64,000 bases of DNA. It comes from Myxococcales bacterium. Its GTDB lineage: Bacteria > Myxococcota_A > Bradymonadia > UBA7976 > UBA1532. The stretch spans positions 10,902 to 74,901 of the forward strand of contig JACKDN010000037.1 of NCBI GenBank assembly GCA_020633465.1, in the 5' to 3' direction. Below are positions 17,537-26,956 of the stretch, piece after piece. The translations under genes and the position numbers were made by a program. A model generated the notes under the pieces. It had not been told where the DNA came from. It ran no database searches and saw only the letters and a program-made list of their open reading frames with translations. The first letter of the stretch is position 1. Each line of letters begins with the position of its first letter.

Positions 17537-18490
17537 ATGAGCGACAACGACGCGACGGGCCTCGCCCAGGGGGCGTGGCTGCCCGAGATCCACCAGGCGC
17601 TGCAGACGCTGATCGAACAGCACGGCATCAACAGCCCCGACTACGACCCCGAGAACCCGCCGGTGGCCGCCATCGACTGCGGTGAGACGCTGATCTGCAA
17701 TCACCTGGGCGAGGCGATGATGCGCTACCTGGTGACGCGGCGGAAGCTGAACACCGAGCGCGGGTTCTGGCACGTCATCACCGACCGCGGGGCGCGCGAC
17801 GCGCTGAGCGCCGCCTACAAGGCCGTGGCCGGCCGCGCCGACAGCGAGGTGCGCGACACCGCCGCCTACCGGCGTTACCGGGCGGGCATGCTGAACGTGT
17901 ACGAGAACCTGCGCGAGACCGAGGGCGCCGAGGCCGCCGCGCTGTTCGCCGCGCGCATGCTGAAGGGCCTGCACGAGCGCACCGTGGCCGAGCTGGTCGA
18001 GGAGGTGCTCGACTACGAGCTCGGGCGCCCGCTGGGGCAGGAGGACATCGCCGCCGGCCCGCCCTTCGGCGGCCTGGTCGTGCCCAGCGGCGTGCGCGTG
18101 TACCACGAGATGCTCGAGCTGCTGCAGACGCTCGAGGTGCACGGCTTCCAGACGTGGATCCTGTCGAGCGCCAACGTCTACATCCTGCGCGCGCTCGCCC
18201 GCCGCATCGGCTTCCCCGAGGAGCGCGTCCTGGGCCTCGAGCTGCAGGTGCAGAGCGGCTGCTACACCGAGCGCCCGGTCGACGACGTGCCCGTCGGCGA
18301 GGGCAAGCTCGAGCTGTTCCTCGACACCGTCGGCCGCAGCCCGCTGTTGGCCATCGGCGACTCGATGAACGACTTCGAGCTGCTCGAGAACTGCGAAGGG
18401 CTGTCGATCGTGATCGACCGCGGCGACGAGGAGCTGATCGAGCGGGCCGAGGAGATGGACTGGCCCGTCCAGCCGCCCCTGTCGGTCTGA
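17537..18490 (+). CDS. HAD-superfamily hydrolase-like protein
   Basis: 317 residues of the haloacid dehalogenase superfamily, phosphoserine-phosphatase-like branch. Motif I is VAAIDCGETLICNHLGEA: the nucleophile Asp is kept, but the second Asp of DxDxT (general acid/base) is Gly. Motif II is about TWILSSANV, and motifs III/IV include IGDSMNDFELLE. Helical cap segments lie between. The position-two change resembles HAD groups that are not classical phosphatases, so the reaction should not be assumed. The ATG at 17537 is preferred over an open frame reaching 17417, whose extra residues are Pro/Arg-rich. Monocistronic, with its own promoter candidate and a hairpin terminator downstream. Confidence 0.75.
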   Translation: MSDNDATGLAQGAWLPEIHQALQTLIEQHGINSPDYDPENPPVAAIDCGETLICNHLGEAMMRYLVTRRKLNTERGFWHVITDRGARDALSAAYKAVAGRADSEVRDTAAYRRYRAGMLNVYENLRETEGAEAAALFAARMLKGLHERTVAELVEEVLDYELGRPLGQEDIAAGPPFGGLVVPSGVRVYHEMLELLQTLEVHGFQTWILSSANVYILRALARRIGFPEERVLGLELQVQSGCYTERPVDDVPVGEGKLELFLDTVGRSPLLAIGDSMNDFELLENCEGLSIVIDRGDEELIERAEEMDWPVQPPLSV

Positions 18491-18534
18491 TCGAGCCCGA
18501 ACGGGGCAAGGGCTGGGGCCCCCGATCCAGGCCC

Positions 18535-18562
18535 CCTTGACCTTGACCTTGACCTTGACCTT
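18535..18562 (+). repeat. (CCTTGA) hexanucleotide array, left arm
   Basis: Four complete CCTTGA units plus CCTT, 45 bp after the stop of the HAD gene. An exact reverse-complement array lies at 18697-18722. Confidence 0.95.
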
Positions 18563-18602
18563 CCCCCTCGGGCAGCGCGTCCGGGCCCTGCCCGCCGGGG
18601 TC

Positions 18603-18640
18603 GTGCCACACAAACAAACTTGTGGGCACACTTTTCTAAT
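18603..18640 (+). terminator. Rho-independent-like terminator
   Basis: GTGCC-A-CACAA pairs with TTGTG-GGCAC (one bulged A, six-base loop ACAAAC), followed by the T-rich run CTTTTCTAATTT. It lies in an unusually AT-rich pocket 113 bp after the HAD stop, between convergent genes. Confidence 0.65.
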
Positions 18641-18696
18641 TTATTTGATGGGGAGCCGAGCCACGACGCCGCCGACCGCAGCCGTCGCCAGGGCAC

Positions 18697-18722
18697 GGTC
18701 AAGGTCAAGGTCAAGGTCAAGG
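18697..18722 (+). repeat. (GGTCAA) hexanucleotide array, right arm
   Basis: Four GGTCAA units plus GG, the exact reverse complement of the first array over 26 bp and 134 bp away from it. It lies just downstream of the 3' end of the minus-strand zinc-ribbon gene, so both convergent genes end in the same hexamer read in their own direction. Confidence 0.95.
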
Positions 18723-18732
18723 GGCCGTTGGC

Positions 18733-20315
18733 CTACCCCTTCTTCCGCCCCGTCACGATGGCGTAGATGATGCCGCCGGCCGTGTAGTAGGTCAGCGCCA
18801 TCAGCGCCAGCACGAAGGCGATGGGGAAGGCGGCGCCGATGCCGGCGAAGATGCCGCCCAGGGTGTGGCCGAAGCCGGCGTCGCTGGCGCCAGCGAAGCT
18901 GGTCGGCAGCGGCAGCTGAAGGGCCGCGAAGCCGCGGAAGCTGGCCGGGATCTCGGTCAGCAGGCCGACGTAGTTCTCGCCCATCATGCCCGCGGCGTTG
19001 CCCGACACGAGGCGCCCGATCACCAGCATCGGCCACACCGTCACCGCCATCGCCACGCCGATCATCACCCAGGTCAGCAGCACGTAGCCCACCAGCGAGA
19101 ACCCGTGGGTGCGGTACAGGCTGGCCATGCGCTTCAGCGTGTCCACCGGCGTCGTCTTCTCGTTGTAGATGACGGGCACGTACAGCGGCAGGCTGTAGAT
19201 CATCGCCAGGATCACCGCGCCCGAGGCCAGGCCCAGCGCCAACGACACCGGCGACAGCACGCCCCACACGATGGGGCCCGCGAAGGGGATCTTGCCCAGG
19301 TAGGCCACCAGCACCTGCGCCAGCCAGCCGCCGGCGGCGACCACCGCGAAGGCCAGCGGCGTGCCCACCACGCTCTGCACCCAGGTCTTGGCCCAGGTGA
19401 CGCCCGCGTTGATCGACGACGGCCGCTGCTCGACGATCGTCTGGTGGGTGACGTAGCCCATCACCGCGGCGGCGATCGCGGCGACGCCCACCAGCGCGGC
19501 CCACGCCACCACCGAGAAGACGGTGGCCAACATCCCGAACACCTTGGCGCCCAGCCAGCCGCCGACCCACTGCAGCAGCGCGAACACCACCAGCGCCGCC
19601 CAGAAGCCCGCCGTCGTGAACAGCACGCGCCGCACGTCGAACACGCCGACGAACGCCCGCGGCAGGTCGCGCCAGGTCCACCGCCCCGTGCGGTCGGGCG
19701 CGAAGCCGGGGAAGGCCAGCCCTTCGGGCACGTCGGTCTCGCCCTCCATCTCTTCGTCGGCCGCGTCGTCGAGCGCCCCGCCCACGCGCGCGGCGGCGCT
19801 GGCGGCGGCCGCCGACACCTTGCGGCCCACGCGCCCGAAGACGTCGTCGCCCTCGGGCGGATCGTGCTTGGTGACCGCCTCGATCTCGTCGTCCTCGACG
19901 TCGGGCGCCGGCGTGGGCGGCGGCTTCGACAGGCTGGGCGCGGGCGGCTGCGGGGACGGCGGCGGCTTCGACGACGCGGGCGCCGGCCAGCCGCCCGACG
20001 GCTTCTGCGCCTCCATCGACTGCCGCGTCGACTCGAGCTCGGCCTCGGGGTCGCCGGCGGGCTTCGGCCACCCGCCCGGAGCCGGGCCCCGCGGCGGCGG
20101 CGCGCGGGCGCGCGCGGCGCCGGCGCGGGCGGCGGCTCGGGCTCGGGCGGGGCCGACGGCGGCCCGCTCGACAGCGACTGCCCGCCCTTCACCCCGTGCT
20201 GATCGAGCGTGATGTGCGCCCCGCACGAGGTACACGCGACGGTGATGCCGTCGTCGGGGATCTGGTCGGCGGGGAAGGCGTGCGGCGCGCCGCACTCGGG
20301 GCAATCGAATTCCAT
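18733..20315 (-). CDS. MJ0042-type zinc-ribbon membrane protein (frameshifted linker)
   Basis: The N terminus starts at the ATG at 20315. It is a zinc ribbon (MEFDCPECGAPHAF with a second CTSCGAHITL) of the MJ0042/zinc_ribbon_4 type common at the start of Myxococcota regulatory and membrane proteins. A Pro/Ala-rich linker follows. Near 20100, within GCGCGCCGCCGCC-type sequence, the sensible frame changes to one that is open from 20376 and continues GPAPGGWPKPAGDPEAE. Beyond it lie a further linker with an acidic segment and about seven hydrophobic helices to the end (TGRKKG). The frame change is probably a base-calling indel. Function unknown: a multi-helix integral membrane protein with a cytoplasmic ribbon. 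Confidence 0.65.
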
Positions 20316-20391
20316 GCGGACCGACCTCTCGAGGGCTCTGACGGCCGCCGGCGCAGCCGGGCCGCCAATGTCTCACCGCCCCCGGGGACTG

Positions 20392-21816
20392 TCAACGCGC
20401 GGGGTCGCGCCGCTCGACCTCGACGCACGGCCCGCAGGTGCCCTCGACGCAGGCCAGGCCGCCGCCGCATCCCGCGCCGCACGCCTCCCCCTCCGCCGCG
20501 CCGACCTCGCCCACCTCGACGCACCCGGCGCGCGCCGTGACCCGCACCCAGAAGTGCGTCTCGTCGCTCTCCTCGAGCGGCGCGCCGGCGCCCCCGGCGT
20601 GCACCACACGCACCCCGGCCAGCACGTCGGTCTGCCAGATGGGCAGGTGGCTGGTCAGCAGGTAGGGCACGTCGCTGCGCTGCAGCAGCGCCACCAGCCG
20701 CGTCGCCTCGAGGCGGCTGCGGAACCCGGCGCCCCGGGCCCCCGCCGGATCGAAGGGCGGCGTGTGCGTCACCACCACCCGCGTCGGCGGCGGCGCGTCG
20801 GCCGACCACCAGAGCGTCTGGTCGCCCACCCACCGGCGCAGCGACGTGTGCGCGTCCGCCGACAGCCCGCCGCCCGCCGAGTCGAGCACCGCCACCCGCA
20901 CCGGTCCGGCGTCGAAGGCGAAGGTGCTGGCGCCCAGCAGCCGAACGTAGTCGTCCACCGCGCCGCCCTGCAGGTCGCGCTCGCCCAGCGTGGCGAACCA
21001 GGGGATCGTCAGCGCGTCGTCGATCTGCTCGACCGTCGCTTTGAGCTGCGCCGCGCTGCCGTCGGCGGTCAGATCGCCGCTGACCACCGCGAAGCGCGCG
21101 TCGCTCGCCGCCACGGCCTCGAGGATCTTCGCGCGCGTCCCCGCGCGACCGGCCGCGTTGCCCCACACGGCGAACACGACGTCCGCGCCCTCGAGCGGCA
21201 CCCGCAGTCGATGGCGCAGCACGATGGGCGCCTGGCCGATGCCCCCCAAGCGCTCGGCGCCCAGCCGCGCGCAGGCCCCGGGGGGCGCCGGCAGGTCGAG
21301 ATCGGCGATGGCCGTGTCGACCACGCGCGCCGACCGCGCGCCCCGATCCAGCACGGCCGTCCAGGTGCGCGTGCGCCCGTCCGTGCGCGGCGCGAAGGCC
21401 GACTCGGGGCCCAGCGGCGTCCAGTCCGGATCGTGCGCGTCGCCCGTGAACAGCACCGCCCCGCCCGCCGCGCGCCGCGCCGCCGACACCACCGGCGACA
21501 GCCCGGCGAGGAAGCTGCGCGCCGTCGTCTGCAGCCCCTCGGCCGGCAGGTGGGTCACGACCAGCTCGACCGCCCGCGGCGCGCACCCGCCGTCCTCGAT
21601 CTCGACCCGCAGATCGAGCGACTGCGCGCGCACGAACACGCGGAAGCGGCCCTCGGCGACGCGCTCGCTGCCCACCGTCGTGCCGCCCTGCACCCGCACC
21701 ACCAGGGTGTCGACCAGCGTGCGCTCGCGCGCGGCCCCGTTGCGCGCGGCGCGCTCGGCGGTGTCGTCGGTGCAGGCCAGCGCCGCGACCGCCCACAGGC
21801 AGACGAGGCGCCTCAC
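20392..21816 (-). CDS. Lipoprotein metallophosphoesterase-like protein
   Basis: 474 residues. The GTG at 21816 overlaps the upstream stop (GTGA) and gives a lipoprotein signal ending AALAC. The C-terminal two thirds follow the calcineurin-like phosphoesterase order: VVFAVWGN, then FAVVSGDLTADG, LGERD in place of the usual GNHD/E, VVVTHTPPFDP and LLTSHLPIW. Several metal ligands appear altered (GNHE changed, GHxH reduced to SHLP), so activity is uncertain. A Cys-rich tail (CGAGCGGGLACVEGTCGPC) ends the protein. It is coupled to the membrane protein gene upstream. Confidence 0.6.
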   Translation of the reverse strand: MRRLVCLWAVAALACTDDTAERAARNGAARERTLVDTLVVRVQGGTTVGSERVAEGRFRVFVRAQSLDLRVEIEDGGCAPRAVELVVTHLPAEGLQTTARSFLAGLSPVVSAARRAAGGAVLFTGDAHDPDWTPLGPESAFAPRTDGRTRTWTAVLDRGARSARVVDTAIADLDLPAPPGACARLGAERLGGIGQAPIVLRHRLRVPLEGADVVFAVWGNAAGRAGTRAKILEAVAASDARFAVVSGDLTADGSAAQLKATVEQIDDALTIPWFATLGERDLQGGAVDDYVRLLGASTFAFDAGPVRVAVLDSAGGGLSADAHTSLRRWVGDQTLWWSADAPPPTRVVVTHTPPFDPAGARGAGFRSRLEATRLVALLQRSDVPYLLTSHLPIWQTDVLAGVRVVHAGGAGAPLEESDETHFWVRVTARAGCVEVGEVGAAEGEACGAGCGGGLACVEGTCGPCVEVERRDPAR

Positions 21817-22892
21817 AGCCCGTACCCCAAGCCCAACCACACGCCCCAGCCCTGCCCCGCGGTCAGCGTGAACTCGATGTTCAGGTCGCCCAGGTACTGA
21901 TGCGTCAGACCCGCCTGCACCAACCCGAGATCGTCCCCGAAGGCGGGGATGTCGCGCGTGGGATCCTGCACGAACAGCACCTCGAGCCGCGTGCGCGGGC
22001 CGCTGTTGAGCGAGACGCCCGTCTCGAGCAGCAGGTAGCGGTCGACGAAGGCCGCGTCGTCGAGGATGCCCGGCGTGCTGTCGACCGAGTCGTCGAAGCT
22101 GTACCAGTCGCCGCCGACGCCGACGCGGCTGACCAGGTACAGGTAGCGCAGGCTGGGCAGCGCCTGGCCCAGGTCGGTCTTCACCGCGGCGTAGCCCATC
22201 ACGCCGCGGGTGGCCGCGCCGTAGGCCGCCAGCTCGCGCCGCTGCAGGCGCGCGCCGACCGCGAACTGGTTCTGCGGATCGTCGCCGCGGAACAGCCGGG
22301 TGCCCAGATCCATCTCGTAGCGGCGCAGGCCGTCGGCCAGGTCGACCAGGGGGCGCGCGTAGATCCAGCCGCCGTCGAGCGCCAGACGCATCACCAGGTG
22401 GTGGCGGAAGGGCGTCAGCGGATCGAAGGTGTAGCGGTAGCCCAGCGAGAAGTCGCCGCCGCGCTGGCGCGTGGTGTCCTGCTCGAAGCTCTCGTAGCCC
22501 TTGAAGGCGCCGATGACGTCGGCCGCCCACGAGCCGACGAACAGCACGATGCCGGCGTGGCGCAGCACCTGCCGGGGCGCACCCCAGGCGCCCGACTCGT
22601 TGGTCGCCGCGCCGATGAGCACGTCGCCCACCAGCAGCGCGATGCCGGCCAGCTCGGCCACCAGCAGCTTCACGCCGCCGGCGCGATCGCCGACGTAGAA
22701 GTGCCCCAGGCCGTGTACCAGGAAGCCGGGGGCGAGGCCGATGACGCCGCCCAGGAGCGAGCCGGCCGGCTGATCGGCCGGGCGCGGCGTGTAGCCCTGC
22801 TCGATGGCGTCCTCGATGGTGTCGGCCTCGTCGATGGCGTGCGCGGCGCCGGGGCCCAGCGCGAGGGCCAGCACGAGCAGGAGGGTTCTCAT
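21813..22892 (-). CDS. Exported/outer-membrane-like protein of unknown function
   Basis: 359 residues. A signal peptide (MRTLLLVLALALGPGAAHA) is followed by a Gly-rich hydrophobic segment (LGGVIGLAPGFLVHGLGHFYVGDRAGG), two more hydrophobic stretches, then about 220 residues of alternating beta-strand character ending in GVWLGLGYGL, as in outer-membrane beta-barrels. The ATG at 22892 overlaps the recD2 stop (ATGA). The order recD2, this gene, then phosphoesterase is translationally coupled. Lipid- or envelope-related roles are possible but not shown. Confidence 0.55.
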   Translation of the reverse strand: MRTLLLVLALALGPGAAHAIDEADTIEDAIEQGYTPRPADQPAGSLLGGVIGLAPGFLVHGLGHFYVGDRAGGVKLLVAELAGIALLVGDVLIGAATNESGAWGAPRQVLRHAGIVLFVGSWAADVIGAFKGYESFEQDTTRQRGGDFSLGYRYTFDPLTPFRHHLVMRLALDGGWIYARPLVDLADGLRRYEMDLGTRLFRGDDPQNQFAVGARLQRRELAAYGAATRGVMGYAAVKTDLGQALPSLRYLYLVSRVGVGGDWYSFDDSVDSTPGILDDAAFVDRYLLLETGVSLNSGPRTRLEVLFVQDPTRDIPAFGDDLGLVQAGLTHQYLGDLNIEFTLTAGQGWGVWLGLGYGL

Positions 22893-25030
22893 TCGCCGAG
22901 CCGCCGCGCGAGGCCGGTGAAGCGCCGCAGGCCGTCGACGTTCTGCACCGCGCGGCGCAGGGCGCGCGGCTGCGCCACCAGCACCACCAGGCGGCGCGCG
23001 CGGGTGAGCGCGGTGTAGAGCAGGTTGCGCTGCAGCATCACCCAATGCTCGGTCAGCAGGGGCACGACGACCGCCGGATACTCGCTGCCCTGGCTCTTGT
23101 GCACCGAGCAGGCGTAGGCCAGCACGAGGTGCTCGAGCTCCTCGCCGGCGTAGCTGCAGAAGCGCCCGTCGAAGTCGACCAGCAGGCCCTTCTCGGTGCG
23201 CCCCTTCACCCGCCCCAGATCGCCGTTGAAGACCTCCTTCTCGTAGTCGTTCTTGAGCTGCATCACCTTGTCGCCCACCCGGAAGCGGCGCTTGCCGCGG
23301 TCGATGGGCGCGCCCTTCGGGTTCAGGCGCTCTTGCAGGGCCTCGTTCAGGCGCTCGGCGCCGCAGCCGCCGCGGTGCATCGGGGTCAGCACCTGCACGT
23401 CGTCGACGCTGTCGAGCCCGAAGGCCTTGGGGATGCGGTCGGCCACCATCTGGGCGATGAGATCGCGGGCCTCGTCGGGGTCGCGCGCGCGCACGAGATA
23501 GAAGTCGCTCTCGACGCCGTCGGGCGGCGGCAACGGCTGCTCGCCCCGCAGCACGCGGTGCGCGTTGACGACGATGTGGCTGGTCTGGGCCTGGCGGAAG
23601 ATCTCGGTCAGGCGCACGGCGGGCACGGCGTCGCTGCGCAGCAGATCGGCCAGCACGTTGCCGGCGCCGACCGAGGGCAGCTGATCCGCGTCGCCCACCA
23701 GCAGAAGGCGCGTGCCCGCCGGCACCGCGCGCAGCAGCGCGACGAACAGCTGCAAGTCGACCATCGACGCCTCGTCGACCACCACCGCCGTGGCCTCGAG
23801 GGGCTCGTCCTCGTCGCGCCGGAAGCCGCCCTCGGCCGGGTTGTACTCCAGCAGCCGGTGCAGCGTCTTCGCGTCCTGCCCGGTGGCCTCGGCCATCCGC
23901 CGCGCCGCGCGCCCGGTGGGCGCGGCCAACAGCACCGGCCCGCCCGCTTGCTTCAGCAGGTGCAGCAGCGCGCGCACGATGGTCGTCTTGCCAGTGCCCG
24001 GCCCGCCGGTCAGCACCATCATGGTGGCCTCGGCCGCCCGCTCGACCGCCGCGCGCTGCGCCGGCGCCAGCGTCAGCCCGCTCACCCGCTCGAACGTCTC
24101 GACGTCCGCCGTCAGCGGCGCCACCGGCGTCTGCGCCAGCAGCTGCACCCGCGCCGCCGCCTCGCGCTCGAGCCCGTAGACCGCGCGCAAGTAGACGCCG
24201 TCGTCGTCGATCAGCCGCCCCTCGAGCAGCAGCCCGTCCAGCACGTCGTCCGCCGCCGCGCCCGCGCCCAGCAGATCCGCCGCCCGCTGCAACAGCACGT
24301 CGCGCGGCAGGAAGCAGTGCCCGTCGTCCCCCGCCCGCCCCAGCAGGTGCGCCAGCGCGGCCCCCACGCGCTCGGGCGAGTCCGGCGCGAAGCCCAGCGA
24401 TCGCGCGATGTTGTCCGCCGTCGCGAACCCCACCCCCGCGACCTCTTCGGCCAGCCGATACGGGTTCTCGCGCACCCGCGTCACCGCGTTCGCCCCGTAG
24501 CGCCGCCAGATGCGCCCCGCGACCCCCGGCGTCACGCCCAGCCCCTGCAGGAACACCAGCGCGTCCCGCTGCGACTTCTGCGCCTGAAACACGCCCTGCA
24601 GCTCGCGCCCGCGCTTGGGCCCGATGCCCGGCACCGTCGCCAGCCGCTCGGCGTCCGACTCGATGACCTCGAGCGTCTCGGCCCCGAACGCGTCCACCAG
24701 CCGCTCGGCCAGCCCCGCGCCGATGCCCTTAACCCGCCCGCTGGCCAGGTACGCGCGGATGCCCTCCGCCGTCGCCGGCGTCACCGGATAGGCCGCCTCG
24801 ACCCTGAACTGATCGCCGTGCTTCGGGTGCCGGACCGCCTGCCCCAACAGCCGCACGCGCTCGCCCTCGGCCAGCCCGCCCAGCGCCCCCGCCGCCCGAA
24901 TCGGCGCCCCGGCGTCCGGACGCACCACCGCCACGTGGAACGTCTCGTCGTCGTTGACGTAGACGAAGCGCTCGAGGATCCCCTCGACGGTCTGCGGGGC
25001 CGGCGCCCCGTCGGCTGCGGCGCGATGCAC
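22889..25030 (-). CDS. recD2: RecD2-type ATP-dependent DNA helicase
   Basis: 713-residue SF1B 5'-3' helicase, RecD2 class (RecD-like without RecB/RecC). It has an N-terminal OB-like segment (EGILERFVYVNDDETFHVAVV) and tandem helix-hairpin-helix motifs at about 100-190 (VKGIGAGLAERL, VPGIGPKRGREL). Walker A (LTGGPGTGKTT, about 340-350), Walker B (VVVDEASMVD), motif III (LLLVGDADQLPSVG) and the C-terminal motifs (ACSVHKSQGSEYPAV, YTALTRARRLVVLV) are all present. The start is GTG. It is involved in DNA repair and replication-fork processing in the cytoplasm. First gene of a coupled three-gene set whose other members are envelope proteins. Confidence 0.95.
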   Translation of the reverse strand: MHRAAADGAPAPQTVEGILERFVYVNDDETFHVAVVRPDAGAPIRAAGALGGLAEGERVRLLGQAVRHPKHGDQFRVEAAYPVTPATAEGIRAYLASGRVKGIGAGLAERLVDAFGAETLEVIESDAERLATVPGIGPKRGRELQGVFQAQKSQRDALVFLQGLGVTPGVAGRIWRRYGANAVTRVRENPYRLAEEVAGVGFATADNIARSLGFAPDSPERVGAALAHLLGRAGDDGHCFLPRDVLLQRAADLLGAGAAADDVLDGLLLEGRLIDDDGVYLRAVYGLEREAAARVQLLAQTPVAPLTADVETFERVSGLTLAPAQRAAVERAAEATMMVLTGGPGTGKTTIVRALLHLLKQAGGPVLLAAPTGRAARRMAEATGQDAKTLHRLLEYNPAEGGFRRDEDEPLEATAVVVDEASMVDLQLFVALLRAVPAGTRLLLVGDADQLPSVGAGNVLADLLRSDAVPAVRLTEIFRQAQTSHIVVNAHRVLRGEQPLPPPDGVESDFYLVRARDPDEARDLIAQMVADRIPKAFGLDSVDDVQVLTPMHRGGCGAERLNEALQERLNPKGAPIDRGKRRFRVGDKVMQLKNDYEKEVFNGDLGRVKGRTEKGLLVDFDGRFCSYAGEELEHLVLAYACSVHKSQGSEYPAVVVPLLTEHWVMLQRNLLYTALTRARRLVVLVAQPRALRRAVQNVDGLRRFTGLARRLGE

Positions 25031-25188
25031 CGTGCGGGTTTAGCAGATTCCGCGCCGCGGCGTCCCGCTCGAGGGCGGGGGGGGGGTGGTGGGGTGTGGC
25101 GACCGAACGAACAGGTCATCAGCCCAGGCACCCGAGGTCCCCGGGCGTGGGCAAAGACGATGCCCCTGCGCGCCACCCCGCCGAACCG

Positions 25189-25962
25189 CTACCAGTGCGC
25201 CGCCTTCCGGCGCCACGGCGCGATGGTGGAGCCCCTCTCGACCCCCTCCCGAAAGTGCCGAAGCCCAATGCGCGCCTCACTGACGTCGACCGCAGTCGAC
25301 GTCGGATCGGCGACGATCCGCTCGAGGTGCTCCAGCGCCTCCTGCGTGCGCGTCATCCCGAGCGCGGGGATGCAGACCTGCGACAGCTTCCTGGCGATGA
25401 CGTCGGCCCGCGTGTCGCCGTCGGCGCTGGTCAACTGCCCCGCGTACGGTGTCCAGAAGTCCGGCCGCGTGCATCCGAGCAGGAAGTCCAGCCCCCTGGT
25501 GCCGTCGTCGCGGCCGCGGCCCACCAGGAAGCCGAGCGCGCGCGGCACCGGGAGGTAGGTGATGATGCGCGCCTTGGTCCTCTTCTGCCGCCCCTCGGTG
25601 ACGAAGGCGATGAGCTTGGCGACATCGTCGGTGTCACCGAGCAAGCCGATCGTCAGCGTCGCGTACCCCCAGCAACGTCGGGGCGCGCGCTCGGACCGCA
25701 GCACTCGCCAGGCTTCCGCGACCGCGGCGCGCGGCGGCAACTCGAGTGCGCGGTCGACGGGGAAGGCGCGATGGAAGCCATGGGGGCAGATGAAGTCGCG
25801 CACGTCGGCCGGAGGCGCTGCGTCCGCCTCGGCCGAGGCGTTGGACGGTCCGGTCGCCGCGCCCACCCCTTCGGCCGGCCCCGAATCCCGAGCAGATGCA
25901 GCGAGCGGCGCCACAACTATCAGCACACCCAGCACGAAGCCGTAGCCCCTGATCGGAATCAT
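25189..25962 (-). CDS. Exported protein of unknown function, HEAT-like
   Basis: 257 residues. An N-terminal signal (GYGFVLGVLIVVAPLAASA) is followed by a short Ala/Pro linker and a helical domain with three Cys (FICPHGFHRAFP, RRCWGYATLTIGLLGD, QVCIPALGM). Spaced helices such as DDVAKLIAFVTEG and EALEHLERIVADP resemble HEAT/ARM-like repeats. No enzyme motif was found. The gene stands alone and looks less GC-rich than its neighbours by eye, which may mark transferred DNA. Confidence 0.55.
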   Translation of the reverse strand: MIPIRGYGFVLGVLIVVAPLAASARDSGPAEGVGAATGPSNASAEADAAPPADVRDFICPHGFHRAFPVDRALELPPRAAVAEAWRVLRSERAPRRCWGYATLTIGLLGDTDDVAKLIAFVTEGRQKRTKARIITYLPVPRALGFLVGRGRDDGTRGLDFLLGCTRPDFWTPYAGQLTSADGDTRADVIARKLSQVCIPALGMTRTQEALEHLERIVADPTSTAVDVSEARIGLRHFREGVERGSTIAPWRRKAAHW

Positions 25963-26302
25963 CGTGCGTTGCCCCCATGCGCGCTGGCGTCGCAGAACGA
26001 CCGCGGCTGTGCCCTCGCGAGTACGAGGACACTGTATATCAATCGAGCGGCGCGAGATCGCGCGCTGAGGCAGGGCATCGTTCCAGTTGGGCCCAAAGGC
26101 TCACCGCCTGTGGCTCACGAGGGTCGGCAGTCCGGCGAGGGCCGAGTCGAACGGCGGACCGCGACGCACCTGCACGGACGCGCGCCGCGCGCGAGCGAGA
26201 CCAGCGCGGCGACCAACAACCCTTGGACTCCACGGCTCCGCCGGGGCTGGCCGAGCGCGGCGCCCCTGTGTCAGGATGCGGCCCTCACCGCCGGGAGGTG
26301 CC
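25963..26302. other. Intergenic region, no gene supported
   Basis: 340 bp between divergent genes. Open frames here are short and lack coding character. A moderately AT-richer patch around 26030-26045 may hold a promoter. GGGAGGTG directly before 26303 is the Shine-Dalgarno of the next gene. Confidence 0.5.
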
Positions 26303-26956
26303 ATGCCCCGCCTGCTGACCCCAACCTGTGTGCTGACCCGCGCATCCTTGCTGGCGCTGGCCGGCCTGCTCGCCGCCGGCTGCGGCGCGCCGAAGCCGCC
26401 GCCCACCATCCCGCACGCCGCGCCCGCGCCCGACGCGCGCCCCTTCGCCGCGCGCGGCCTGCCCGGCACCCTGCCCTACACGGCCGTCGTGCTGGCGGGC
26501 CCGGGCGTGTACGAGATCGAGCTCTACGGCCTGTACTACGGCCTCGTCGGCGTCGGCTGGAAGGTGCGCTTGGCCACCCCCGACGGCGCGGGCGTCGTCG
26601 GCCACCACAACCTGCCCGTGCCGGCCGACCTCGCGATCACGAAGGTCGCCGCGAAGGACTTCGACCTGCTCGCCCTGCCCGGCGGCGCCCCCCAGAGCCC
26701 CGAGGCGCTGGCGCTGGTGAAGGCCTACGCGACCGGCGGCCACATCGCCGTCACCCGCGGCGGCGCCGGCGTGCTCGCGAAGGCCGGGGTGGAGCGCGCA
26801 CTGGCGACCGACGACCAGATGGTGCACACCGACGGCAACGTGCTGTCGGCGGCGCGGCCGGGGGACATCCCGGCGTTGGTTCACGCGCTGAGCGCGTACG
26901 CGGCGGACCGGCTGCGGCCGGCGCGCGCGGAGGATGGGAAGGGGCAGCCGCCGTGA
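26303..26956 (+). CDS. DJ-1/PfpI-like lipoprotein lacking the catalytic cysteine
   Basis: 217 residues starting at the ATG behind GGGAGGTG. The lipoprotein signal ends LAAGC, followed by a short linker. The rest follows the DJ-1/PfpI fold: AVVLAGPGVYEIEL (conserved Glu kept), YGLVGVGWKVRLATPDG, FDLLALPGGAPQSPEALALV, then HIAVTRGGAGVLAKAGV. In that last stretch active members have AxCHG, and here the nucleophilic Cys and its flanking residues are missing. It is therefore probably non-catalytic, perhaps a ligand-binding envelope protein. The frame is open upstream but reads as low-complexity sequence there. Confidence 0.7.
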   Translation: MPRLLTPTCVLTRASLLALAGLLAAGCGAPKPPPTIPHAAPAPDARPFAARGLPGTLPYTAVVLAGPGVYEIELYGLYYGLVGVGWKVRLATPDGAGVVGHHNLPVPADLAITKVAAKDFDLLALPGGAPQSPEALALVKAYATGGHIAVTRGGAGVLAKAGVERALATDDQMVHTDGNVLSAARPGDIPALVHALSAYAADRLRPARAEDGKGQPP

